From: Actinoplanes sp. L3-i22
Lineage (GTDB): Bacteria > Actinomycetota > Actinomycetes > Mycobacteriales > Micromonosporaceae
Assembly (NCBI RefSeq): GCF_019704555.1
Contig: NZ_AP024745.1
Location: 1,484,001 to 1,548,000 of the forward strand
Length of the DNA stretch: 64,000 nt
Direction: 5' to 3'
The notes beneath the pieces are model-generated. The model was not told the origin of the DNA and did not search any database. It saw only the letters and a program-made list of their open reading frames with translations. The first letter of the stretch is position 1. Every line of letters starts with the position of its first letter. Both the position numbers and the translations under genes were made by a program. This document shows positions 16,301-23,212 of this stretch, one piece after another.

Positions 16301-16656
16301 ATGCCCTCCTTCAGCTTCACGAGGAGCCGGGTGGGCGGCTGTTTGCTCTGCCAAAGCTGCGGCTCGGCGAGATCGATGAACTCGGGAACCCGAAACCGTA
16401 CCGCTTCTCCCTCCTGCACGGCCTCCAGCACCGCATATGAGGGCCCGGTCTCCAAGCCGCCCGGTCCGGCCAGCCGAAGCGACTCGATTTGGTCGATACC
16501 GCTAAACCGCAATCCCCGTATATCGACCGAGAACCAGCCCGGCTCCAAGGGGTGAGCCCGGCCGATCCGCAGCGGTCTACCTACCCGGTTCGGTCCGCCT
16601 TCCGCGTTGATCCAGAAGTCAAGCGCACTACACACAAAGTCACGCCAGTCCGGCAA
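13309..16656 (-). CDS. UPF1/DNA2-like SF1 helicase fused to a phospholipase-D nuclease domain (Mokosh type II-like)
   Basis: 1115 residues. A helicase 1A domain carries Walker A GPPGTGKT at about 170-177. A long coiled-coil insertion (about 250-550, rich in Arg, Glu and Ala) separates it from VVLVDEVGAA (motif II) and the 2A domain with VQHRFGPQIM, GTAHRFQGREFPIVVFDTVE and NVAITRTQHRLYLIAS. A phospholipase-D-like domain near residue 1000 has the HxK motif HQKIAVIDEQTTLLGSLN, and a Cys4 zinc ribbon (CGVCG ... CYADTC) ends the protein. The COG1112-type helicase plus PLD nuclease in one chain matches the architecture reported for the Mokosh type II antiphage protein; that function is inferred here. 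It stands alone between repeats C and D. Confidence 0.85.
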   Translation of the reverse strand: MPDWRDFVCSALDFWINAEGGPNRVGRPLRIGRAHPLEPGWFSVDIRGLRFSGIDQIESLRLAGPGGLETGPSYAVLEAVQEGEAVRFRVPEFIDLAEPQLWQSKQPPTRLLVKLKEGIAGLREAGLAHDLAAGRLTAAPSHPPHVSGFTPAQDAARAACLGRGVHLVWGPPGTGKTRVLTEAIDALVRGGKRVLLVSSTNIAVDNALLGAVRSKRHQHGHLLRVGPPHHPEVLEHPDVCLPFLVEQRLATVSQERSKIEQRLVLIRKERTELARLENELAGFDADAYHRARSAAAAVASVPQLAANLAAEKEASHVAHARLANATTTRDAAEGHWRDLDAARRAYTEIDRLDQEITELVAAADGQAARALQASHAANLIQAEIRDLSDGRRFPRFRDRGRLKKLVSDEEQARTRAHDADLSAREAKELVDRQQHRARVRIEQLTTAAGYSRADIRAAQASLLGARQELEKTATIADETTSRMDAAQQRLLAAEAASPTEAQRTLLAEAEQRDLVTLDAKMRVLRTRLSASEGDWSRLEAEYARVQEQYARLSRDAEGEIIREAHLVATTLARLRTSKPLMDGPYDVVLVDEVGAANIPEVLLAVSRATQAAVMFGDFMQLGAIIDNAEVGKADRADVKKWLIPDVFAHCGISSAEDAERHPGCTMLNVQHRFGPQIMGLANAIAYDGRLKPGESIRSHVESDPEILVVDVDDLGEIGRVRSDGRFKGWWPAGALLARVLSDFHQSRGERTGIVTPYGRQVEATLEALRDHETGTTLVTEVGTAHRFQGREFPIVVFDTVEDEYDSRWMAEANRTKSAFLRDGIRLFNVAITRTQHRLYLIASLRRIEAAAADTPFGHLAELVRQKQARVIRANCLVTPTTTPEDDLAYLAGSFTGELAELLAQHVRVEDIHDERTFYEVFADHIASARQSIWLWAPWTTTRVRSVLPLLRAAVDRGVRITLFVRDPGDKVQREPEHQGFLADLRAVLHTVVEVNVMHQKIAVIDEQTTLLGSLNVLSQRWTREVMVAMRGSHFARKLLEHENAAIFSHQPPCGVCGSPQVDLRRRHNGIWYWRCYADTCPKWTPTGRGRWTQDIDLSSKSAPKKASSQRANKRS

Positions 16657-16929
16657 GAGTCGACCCCCATCGCCTCCAGGCCACCCGCCGAGACACTACC
16701 TGGAGTGAATGCTTGAGCACTAGCGTGTATCTATGAAGTGAGGCGACGGTTATGAGGTGGCGAACGATCCTCAGGAATCAGCGCAAAGTGGTAAATAAAT
16801 TCCAGGTCTTAGCCGCTGGGATCCCGCCGCCCTCATCCGCTCGACCTCAGCGAGAGTCGATCCCCGGAAGCTCTCATCGGTGCGCTGTCACCATCATCGA
16901 GTCTCTCCTGAGGGAGTCCGGATGCGGCT

Positions 16930-17007
16930 TGAACTGGTCAAACGTCCCCGCAGTGGCGCGCCCGGGACGGCGGTGGTGTGGTTCGCATGGTGCAACGTCC
17001 GGCCCAC
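16930..17007 (+). repeat. 78-bp dispersed repeat, copy D
   Basis: Starts TGAACTGGTCAAACGTCCCC and ends with the invariant 29 bases. It is preceded by CCGGATGCGGCT, nearly as in copy A. It lies between the helicase-PLD start and the type VII toxin operon end. The rest of 16657-16929 holds the helicase promoter and no gene that I can support. Confidence 0.9.
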
Positions 17008-17077
17008 CTGTACTCGCCTGGGGGCGACCCCCAGACCCCACGTTACGGTGGTCGCTCCGGGCGAGTCTGTCACGGTC

Positions 17078-17107
17078 CGCTCCCGGAGGGTCTCTGCTCC
17101 GGGAGCG
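17078..17107. terminator. Hairpin downstream of the toxin operon
   Basis: CGCTCCCGGAG (17078-17088), loop GGTCTCTG, CTCCGGGAGCG (17097-17107): perfect 11-bp arms, 60 bp past the stop of the last gene of the minus-strand operon. No T run, so it is a possible rather than certain terminator. Confidence 0.55.
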
Positions 17108-17167
17108 ACCCGGATGCGGATATCCCCGCCCCAGTTGCGCCTCGAGCGAATGGCCGGCGCCGTGCTG

Positions 17168-17536
17168 TTACGGCTGTGCGTCTTCGATGCGGGTGCAGCG
17201 TAGGTAAGCCAGCAGATCTCGCTGCTCGTGCTCAGGCAGCGCCCCGAATGCCTGGTACGCGACCTGCCTTGCGTGCGGTGTCCGGGCGGCAAGTAGGGCG
17301 GTGATTGCCGCCCAGGCCAGGGACATCGCATGGATCCGGTCCTCGCGGAGAGCCGGAAGATTGGTCAGTTCACCGAGAAGGCTTGCCGCTTCGTTGTCCG
17401 TCGCGGCCCTGTCGCCAAGTTCGAAGGTGGCCTTTCCCCGATATGGGCCGCCGGCTCGGATGAGTTCGGCCAACTCCATGTTGCTCATGTCGCGAACCGG
17501 AGGCACGGGGAGTTTCGGTGGAACAGGGAAAGTCAT
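17168..17536 (-). CDS. Putative immunity protein of the type VII toxin operon
   Basis: 122 residues. The ATG overlaps the toxin stop (ATGA), so it is translated right after the toxin. It is a mostly helical, soluble, mildly acidic protein (MSNMELAELIRAGGPYRGKA, AWAAITALLAARTPHARQVA, ALPEHEQRDLLAYL) without signal or membrane segment. I recognise no family. Its place as the last gene after a HEMQH-bearing effector, with coupled translation, is the usual position of a cognate immunity gene. That role is inferred. Confidence 0.7.
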   Translation of the reverse strand: MTFPVPPKLPVPPVRDMSNMELAELIRAGGPYRGKATFELGDRAATDNEAASLLGELTNLPALREDRIHAMSLAWAAITALLAARTPHARQVAYQAFGALPEHEQRDLLAYLRCTRIEDAQP

Positions 17537-18765
17537 GGTTCCTCCCCGAAGATTTTTCGGTACTCCTCGTGAACAAGATCCTTGAGCTTCGAGACCGAGT
17601 CCTGGTCACCGATCGACTCGGCGTAACGGATTTCCTGCTCGTAGGCATGCACCTCGTTGGCGTACCGAACATGCGGATCTTCGAACCAGCCTCGCATGCC
17701 GGCCCATCCGGCAGCCTGGTCGTCGCGCATGTGTTGCATCTCGTGCAACAACGCGCCGTAGGACGCGTCCGGATCGAGAATCAGCACACCAGGGCGGCCA
17801 GGTGAGGGGCTCGGCCCGTAGGCAAGTCCGCCGGAACGAAATGTTATTTCAACACCTGCGGCTTCCGCCTCGCGCACGGCATCGTCCCATTCCCCCGGAT
17901 GCGTTTGGCGTGCCGGTCCCCAGCGCGCCAACGGATCGGCTTCCGAGTGGTGGAAGTATTGCTGGTGCTCCTTCGGAGCTGGAGCAGTGGGTTCGGAACG
18001 GGCAAGATCATGGGTGCGGGCGCGCAGATTGGTAAAGATCTCGCTCAGCCTGTCGAGCATGGGGTGGAGCCGGCGCAGGCTGTTGAGCAGGGCACGAACG
18101 AAGTGCTGGATCTTGTTGACCCACTTGCTGACGAGGGTGGCGACCTGACCGGCGACCACAGGGCTGGCGATGCCGAGAGTGAGTCCTTCCTCTGCGAGCC
18201 ACTGGGGTAACCGAACGGCGAGGGTTCCGATGAAATCGGCGATCAGGTCGCGGACGATGCCGCGGACCAGCGCGACGAGCAGACCGGCGCCTTCCACGGC
18301 ATACGAGATGCCTTGCGCTGCGGTCGCCAGGGCATCCATGACGTTCAGGTGGGCGTCGGCGTGCTCGCGGTAGGCATCTCCGGCAGCGCCGAACCAGCCG
18401 GCGACCTCGGTCCGGAGCCGGTCGACGTACTGCTGGCGGGCTTGTTCGGTGAACGCGGCGACGTTGGACCAGGTAGCGGCATGTGCGGCGACTTCGTCGG
18501 CATTGCCCGCGAGCCAGTCGAGAGCCTCCTTGAGGGGTTTGACGTGTTCCATCAGCCAGGCGACGCCCCAGGAGACCAATGTTCCCAACGGGTCGACCGC
18601 CAGCGACAGCATGTCGAGGCCCGCGCCGATACCGCCGAGGGTGGGATCGACCCAGCTGTGGTTACGGATGCCGTTGGAGATGTCGGCGGCGTCCTCTACG
18701 AGGCCGAGGCCGGTGTACCGGGTTGTCGATTCGGTGCTCTGAGCCACAAGCGGGTTGGTGGTCAC
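17533..18765 (-). CDS. Type VII-exported polymorphic toxin candidate with HEMQH metalloprotease-like C-terminus
   Basis: 410 residues from a GTG at 18765 that overlaps the upstream stop (GTGA). The N-terminal half is WXG/LXG-like: a helical region with EVAAHAATWSNVAAFTEQAR and WFGAAGDAYREHADAHLNVM, then hydrophobic helices (GAGLLVALVRGIVRDLIADF). After a polar linker (about 285-325), the C-terminal domain has GALLHEMQHMRDD (about 337-349), a HExxH zinc motif, with a possible third ligand in ANEVHAYEQE. It probably acts as a secreted peptidase-like effector against competitors or hosts. No ESX secretion-machine genes occur in the window, so export would rely on a machine elsewhere. Confidence 0.78.
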   Translation of the reverse strand: MTTNPLVAQSTESTTRYTGLGLVEDAADISNGIRNHSWVDPTLGGIGAGLDMLSLAVDPLGTLVSWGVAWLMEHVKPLKEALDWLAGNADEVAAHAATWSNVAAFTEQARQQYVDRLRTEVAGWFGAAGDAYREHADAHLNVMDALATAAQGISYAVEGAGLLVALVRGIVRDLIADFIGTLAVRLPQWLAEEGLTLGIASPVVAGQVATLVSKWVNKIQHFVRALLNSLRRLHPMLDRLSEIFTNLRARTHDLARSEPTAPAPKEHQQYFHHSEADPLARWGPARQTHPGEWDDAVREAEAAGVEITFRSGGLAYGPSPSPGRPGVLILDPDASYGALLHEMQHMRDDQAAGWAGMRGWFEDPHVRYANEVHAYEQEIRYAESIGDQDSVSKLKDLVHEEYRKIFGEEP

Positions 18766-19103
18766 GACGGGCTGGATCCGGATTCGCCGTCGGATCTGAC
18801 GGTATGACGGATGCCGTCGGCGGCCGAGGCATCGGTATCGGTGATGTCGGTGACAGCCGTTCGCAGTTTGTGTGCGGTTTCTCGTAGCGATTCGCCGGTC
18901 TCGGCGAGCGCACTGGCGGCCAGGGCGAAGATCGGGCTCAACAGGCTGGGTAGGAATTGACACAGCTGGCCGTACGCTTGGCCGTCCATGGTGACCTCGT
19001 GCACGGCGGACCGACTTTGCTCGATGGCATCGGCGATCAGATCCGTGCTCGCGGCATGGCGCTGCACGTCGTCGGCGGAGAACCGGAGGGATTCACCAGG
19101 CAC
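18762..19103 (-). CDS. EspC-like ESX secretion-associated small protein
   Basis: 113 residues from a GTG at 19103, overlapping the upstream YbaB-like gene by 11 bases. The sequence LRFSADDVQRHAASTDLIAD and LAETGESLRETAHKLRTAVT fits the EspC/DUF2580 type of WXG100-like helical hairpin proteins that accompany type VII effectors. It probably forms a heterodimer with, or chaperones, the effector encoded next, to which it is translationally coupled. Confidence 0.8.
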   Translation of the reverse strand: MPGESLRFSADDVQRHAASTDLIADAIEQSRSAVHEVTMDGQAYGQLCQFLPSLLSPIFALAASALAETGESLRETAHKLRTAVTDITDTDASAADGIRHTVRSDGESGSSPS

Positions 19104-19491
19104 GGCGGTCGCGGGGCTGCTCGTCCGGCGGAGCGGGGAAGCGGGCCTCGTAGGAGTGGATCACTGCCTGCCCGGTCTCGGTGTCCAGCCCGACGGTTCG
19201 GCGTACCTGTTCAGTGACCTGTTCCGGCAGTTGTGCCTGCGCTTGCCGGGTGAGCGCCATGATCTTCCGGCTGAGTTCCGCGCCGGTCGTCTGTAGTGCC
19301 TGGTCGCTGATGATGAGGGACTGAAGCTGACCGGAGGACCCGACCACGGCGGTGATCGAGCCGTCCCGGCTGCTTGCCGTGCCGGTCAACGTGACCACCC
19401 GCCTCGACAACTCCACGGTGCGGGAGGCCTGCGCATCTACTCCGGCCACCCACGAGTCCAGCCACTCTTCGGCCGCATCGACGCCATTCAC
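19093..19491 (-). CDS. YbaB/EbfC-like protein, first gene of the toxin operon
   Basis: 132 residues from a GTG at 19491. The pattern is that of the YbaB-like proteins found in front of ESX-effector genes in actinobacteria: an N-terminal helix (EEWLDSWVAGVDAQASRTVE), a beta sheet (VVTLTGTASSRDGSITAVVG, GQLQSLIISDQALQTT) and a C-terminal helix (LSRKIMALTRQAQAQLPEQV). Its function in these operons is unknown; nucleoid-type DNA binding is known for true YbaB only. The operon promoter should lie in 19492-19556, shared with the divergent gene at 19557. Confidence 0.75.
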   Translation of the reverse strand: MNGVDAAEEWLDSWVAGVDAQASRTVELSRRVVTLTGTASSRDGSITAVVGSSGQLQSLIISDQALQTTGAELSRKIMALTRQAQAQLPEQVTEQVRRTVGLDTETGQAVIHSYEARFPAPPDEQPRDRRAW

Positions 19492-19556
19492 GTCTAGAAC
19501 TTATGACTATCTATGTCTTGCGGCAACCTCCCTGCTGATGACGGCAGGGGGAGCTC

Positions 19557-19886
19557 TTGCGGCAGGATGGCCTGGTGGATGGCTCTTGGACTTACCGGGT
19601 CGAGCATGCCTTTCGGATTGCGGGCGGGGACGTGGCTGTGCTCGGCGAGCTGTCTGGTGTGATTCCTCACCGGGGCCGGTCGGGCGAGATCCGGGCGAAT
19701 GGTGTCGTCATTCAGGTTGCCGAGGTCGCGGTGGAGTTCGCGCGGGTCACTGGGGGTGGCGAGCGGATCGCCCTGGTGCTGCGTGGCGTGCGGCTGGACC
19801 AGGTGCCGGTCGGCGCGACGATCCATCCGGCGGGGTGCGGGGAGAGTCGGCCGGGTCTCCCGGTTCGCGAGCAGAATCCGACGTAG
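19557..19886 (+). CDS. Small protein resembling EF-Tu domain 2 (beta barrel)
   Basis: 109 residues from a TTG at 19557 preceded by AGGGGGAG; a GTG at 19575 is the alternative start. The body reads as a translation-factor beta barrel: YRVEHAFRIAGGDVAVLGEL, then EIRANGVVIQVAEVAVEFAR, then ERIALVLRGVRLDQVPVGAT, which parallels EF-Tu domain 2 (exchange of a value, G-rich turn, LLRGV, DV.RG). There is no GTPase domain. Such stand-alone barrels are common in actinobacteria without known function. It is divergent from the type VII operon. Confidence 0.6.
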   Translation: MRQDGLVDGSWTYRVEHAFRIAGGDVAVLGELSGVIPHRGRSGEIRANGVVIQVAEVAVEFARVTGGGERIALVLRGVRLDQVPVGATIHPAGCGESRPGLPVREQNPT

Positions 19887-19896
19887 CAGGACGGAC

Positions 19897-20225
19897 ACAT
19901 ACACCGGTGTCCGGGTCCGCCCAGCTCCCCGCCTTCGGGTCCCGGACTGGCGGCCGGCTGATCGGGTACCGGAGCTGATCCGCAGGCAGCCACCACACCT
20001 GGTGGTAGGTGGCTTTGGCGACCAGCTCCAGCCTCGCCCGGGGGCTGGTGCCGCGGATGGCGAAGTGTGCGTGCGGGGCGAGGCGTCGTTGCGGCTCGAC
20101 GCAGCCCGCGTATCGGACGTTCCAGCCGACCGCGCGGCGCAAGTTCTGCCAGTAGCGGTCGAGCAGTCGGGGAAGTGGACTGCGTCCCACTCGGCTCGGC
20201 GTTAGTCGTAGCAGGATCGGAGACG
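19897..20225 (-). pseudogene. Fragment of a second RepSA-like replication gene
   Basis: The minus strand reads LPRLLDRYWQNLRRAVGWNV, VEPQRRLAPHAHFAIRG, ELVAKATYHQVWW and PADQLRYPI, closely matching the rep gene at about 4830-5150. A base missing near 20172 shifts the frame, and both ends are lost. The copies are similar but not identical, so this is a related element or an old duplicate rather than a fresh copy. It closes the accessory island on the right, just before the TetR/urt operon. Confidence 0.85.
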
Positions 20226-20298
20226 CGGCTGCTCTCTGACGGAGTCGTCCAGGTCTCGGATGCTGAGAGCCGGCTACGCTCGCGAACACCCGGCGAGC

Positions 20299-20874
20299 TT
20301 ACGGGGCGACGCGGTCGCGGATGCTGTCGAGCACCGCCTCTGCCGCCCATGCGGCGGCGTCGGCGATGTCTCGCCGGTCCATCCCGAACTCGCGGCGGAA
20401 TGTCACCCAGGCCCCGACGGAGTCGAGGTGCGACAGTGCCGCGATGACCGCTCTGCGCTGCGCCGCGTCGAGGGATGACACCTCGGCATCCAGCAGCCGC
20501 TCGAGCTGCGCCCGGCCAGGAGACGGCGCCGCGCCGCTCACGCCGCGCATCGCCGTCTCGGCGACGACGTGCGCGAGTTCCGGCCGTGCGTCGTACCGTT
20601 GCATCGCGTCGCGGATCGCGAGGGGGATGTCGAAGATCGAGTGCGACTCCTCGCGCGCGAACACCGTCGCCTCGATCCACGCCGCGGTCGCCAGCAGCAG
20701 GTCGACCCGCGTGGGGTAGTTGCGGAACACCGTGCGCTCGGCGATGCCGGCCCGGCGCGCGATGACCCGGTTCGACACGTCGTCGCTGCCGAGCTCCTCG
20801 ATCAGTTCGGCGTAGGCGGCGAGGATCGCCACTTGTGTGCCGCTCAGGGCGGGGACAGCCGCCGACTCGGTCAT
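20299..20874 (-). CDS. TetR-family regulator
   Basis: 191 residues. I chose the ATG at 20874, which overlaps the upstream stop (ATGA); a GTG at 20886 is an alternative. The N-terminal HTH is AELIEELGSDDVSNRVIARR, AGIAERTVFRNYPTRVDLL. The C-terminal ligand domain is helical. It is the last gene of a minus-strand operon that contains a second TetR gene, an NCS1 permease and urtABCDE, so both regulators probably respond to the transported nitrogen compound. Confidence 0.9.
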   Translation of the reverse strand: MTESAAVPALSGTQVAILAAYAELIEELGSDDVSNRVIARRAGIAERTVFRNYPTRVDLLLATAAWIEATVFAREESHSIFDIPLAIRDAMQRYDARPELAHVVAETAMRGVSGAAPSPGRAQLERLLDAEVSSLDAAQRRAVIAALSHLDSVGAWVTFRREFGMDRRDIADAAAWAAEAVLDSIRDRVAP

Positions 20875-21437
20875 GTCGTCGCCCACGTCGTGTCGAGCAG
20901 CCTGGCCAGCACGCTGCCCACGGCGCGGTCGAACGCGTCGCAGATCTCGTCGGCGTCCAGGTCGAAGCCCGTGCGCAGGCGTGCCCAGAACATCGCCGAC
21001 GAGAAGTAGCGCAGGGATGCCGCGACCCGCCGGCGATCCCGCTGGTTGAGTGTCGGCGCCGCCACGTCGAGCATCGCCTCGATCGCACGCGTGATGTAGG
21101 CGGGCTCGGCATCGAGCGTCGGCGAGATCGCGGACGCCCGTGCGCCGACGTAGGCGTACGCGGGCGACGCGTCGAAGGCGCGGAAGCGCTCGTGTACGGC
21201 GGCGCGGAAGTCGGACACCGTCACGAACGGCGGCAGCGGGAAGCAGGTCTGCTCGATCCAGTTCGAGAGTGCGGCGAGCAGGTGCGCGCGCGTCGGGTAT
21301 TGGCGGTAGATCGTGCGTTCCGAGATGCCCACCTCGTCGGCGAGGGCACGATAGGAGATGTCGTCGAAGGTGCGCTCGCGCAGCAGCACCGCGGCGCTCG
21401 CGAGAATCGCGGTCGCCGTGTCGACCGGCTCCTCCAT
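20871..21437 (-). CDS. TetR-family regulator (paralogue of the next gene)
   Basis: 188 residues from the ATG at 21437 with GGGGGGAGAAG upstream; the stop of the permease overlaps this start (TGATG). The HTH is LLRERTFDDISYRALADEVG, ISERTIYRQYPTRAHLLAAL. It resembles its neighbour at 20299 in length and helix layout (ERT[IV][YF]R.YPTR), suggesting tandem duplication followed by divergence. It is probably a repressor for the operon. Confidence 0.9.
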   Translation of the reverse strand: MEEPVDTATAILASAAVLLRERTFDDISYRALADEVGISERTIYRQYPTRAHLLAALSNWIEQTCFPLPPFVTVSDFRAAVHERFRAFDASPAYAYVGARASAISPTLDAEPAYITRAIEAMLDVAAPTLNQRDRRRVAASLRYFSSAMFWARLRTGFDLDADEICDAFDRAVGSVLARLLDTTWATT

Positions 21438-23206
21438 CACTTCTCCCCCCGTCGTTGGGATGCCCTGCGGGCGGCCGCCCAGCGCGGGGGCCCGGTGACT
21501 TCCGGCGGGAGCACGTAGCGATCGGAGTCGTCGAGCGCGAGCGCCAGCGACGATACGTACTGCACCTCGCCGTGCGGTCCTCTCTCGGCCGAGGCCAGCA
21601 TATCCGGCCGTTCGAACGTGTATCCGGTGACGTGGCAGCGGAGCCGTTCGCCGGAGGGGTTGCCGTCCTCGTCGAACCGGGGGGAGTCGATGCCGTCGGA
21701 GCGGCGGCGCAGGTAGTAGCGCCCCCGCGTGGCGAGGGCCGTGACCGGCGTGGCCACGAACGCGACGCCGATCGCGATGAGCACCGAGAACGGCTTGACC
21801 GCGGCGCCGAGCAGCCCGGCGAACGCGAGCAGCGACAGCGTCGAGGCGAGCCCCACCGACACGAGTCCCACCGGATTCCAATCGTGCAGCATGCCGCGGC
21901 GGAACTCGGGGAAGCGTGGCGAGATGCGCAGCACCCACTTGTTGATCGCGATATCGGTGGCGATCGTCACGAGCCACGCCATGACGACGTTCGCGTAGAG
22001 GCTCAGCACGAAGGAGATGAGGGTGAAGACGTCCAACATCATGAGCACGTAGGCGATCACGAGATTGAACAGCACGAAGATCGTACGACCCGGGTAGTGC
22101 TTCGTTACCCGGGTGAAGACGTTCGACCATGCGAGCGAGCCCGAGTACGCGTTCGTCACGTTGATCTTCACCTGAGCGACCACGACGAGCACCAGGGCGA
22201 GAACGATCGCGAGCCAGTCGGGGACGAGGGTCTGATACATCACGACGAATTGCTTGACCGGTTCGGTCGCCTGGTGCCCGAGAGCGGGTTCGACCTTCAC
22301 GAGGAGGTAGACGGCGAGAAACACCCCGATCACCTGCTTGGTGCCGCTGAAGATGACCCAGCCCGGGCCGGCGAACGCGAACGATGTCCACCACGAGCGG
22401 GCGTTCGACGGCGTGCGCGGCGGCATGGCGCGGATGTAGTCGATCTGCTCCGCCAGCTGCGGGGTGAGGGCGAAGCACACGGCCGCACTCGAGACCACGG
22501 CGCCGAAGCTGATCGAGCCGTCGGAGTTGCCGGTGAACGTCGTGAAGGCGCTCACCGCCTCGGGGTCGGAGACGACGATCCAGAGCAGCGGCAGCAGGGC
22601 GAGGGCCAGCCACAGGGGCGTGGTCCAGAACTGCAGGCGCTCCAGCGCACGCATGCCGTAGATGACGATCGGGATCACGACGACGGTCGAGATGAGATAG
22701 CCGAGCCACAGCGGCAACCCCGTCGCCAGTTGCAGCCCCTGCGCCATGATGGCGCCCTCCAGGGCGAAGAAGATGCAGGTGAAGCCCGCGAAGACCACGG
22801 TCGTGAGGATGGAGCCGTAGTAGCCGAATCCCGAGCCGCGAGCGATGAGGTCGAGGTCGAGGTTGTAGCGGGCGGCGTAGTAGGCGACGGGCACGCCGAC
22901 GATGACGATGATGACCGACGCGAACACGATGCCGAGCACGGCGTTGGGGGTGCCGTGGTCGATGCCGATGCTCGCGCCGATCGAGAAGTCGGCGAGGAAC
23001 GCGATGGACCCGAGGGCTGTCGCGCCGACGGAGGCCGCGCTCCAGCGCCGGAAGGTGCGCGGTACATAACGGAAGGCGTAGTCCTCCAGGCTGTCCTCTG
23101 CGGCCGTGCGCGCGTTGTACGTCGACACAGTGGCATCCCCTAAGGCACCTTGCGTTGGGGAATCCTCGCTGCCCGGTGTTACGGCGACATTGCGGGTGTG
23201 GGTCAT
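21437..23206 (-). CDS. NCS1-family permease (cytosine/purine/allantoin type)
   Basis: 589 residues with about 12 hydrophobic segments. NCS1 features include the N-terminal EDYAFRYVPRTFRRWSAASV, FSIGASIGIDHGTPNAVLGI in the first helices, and a soluble C-terminal tail of about 90 residues. It should symport a nucleobase, hydantoin or ureide-type compound. Its presence in a urea-transporter operon suggests a shared nitrogen source, for example a ureide whose breakdown releases urea; the substrate is inferred. It is separated from urtE by six bases. Confidence 0.88.
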   Translation of the reverse strand: MTHTRNVAVTPGSEDSPTQGALGDATVSTYNARTAAEDSLEDYAFRYVPRTFRRWSAASVGATALGSIAFLADFSIGASIGIDHGTPNAVLGIVFASVIIVIVGVPVAYYAARYNLDLDLIARGSGFGYYGSILTTVVFAGFTCIFFALEGAIMAQGLQLATGLPLWLGYLISTVVVIPIVIYGMRALERLQFWTTPLWLALALLPLLWIVVSDPEAVSAFTTFTGNSDGSISFGAVVSSAAVCFALTPQLAEQIDYIRAMPPRTPSNARSWWTSFAFAGPGWVIFSGTKQVIGVFLAVYLLVKVEPALGHQATEPVKQFVVMYQTLVPDWLAIVLALVLVVVAQVKINVTNAYSGSLAWSNVFTRVTKHYPGRTIFVLFNLVIAYVLMMLDVFTLISFVLSLYANVVMAWLVTIATDIAINKWVLRISPRFPEFRRGMLHDWNPVGLVSVGLASTLSLLAFAGLLGAAVKPFSVLIAIGVAFVATPVTALATRGRYYLRRRSDGIDSPRFDEDGNPSGERLRCHVTGYTFERPDMLASAERGPHGEVQYVSSLALALDDSDRYVLPPEVTGPPRWAAARRASQRRGEK

Positions 23207-23212
23207 GGCGGC

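Noticed and set aside
9153..17007. Calling the 78-bp repeats integron attC sites
   Set aside because: They lack clear attC R/L core sites, modules are in mixed orientation, and no integron integrase is visible; reported instead as unexplained repeats.
2822..20298. Second attachment site (copy of the tRNA 3' end) for the integrative element
   Set aside because: I searched by eye for the T-arm/acceptor sequence ending CGCCCGCCCCACCA and found no second copy in the window.
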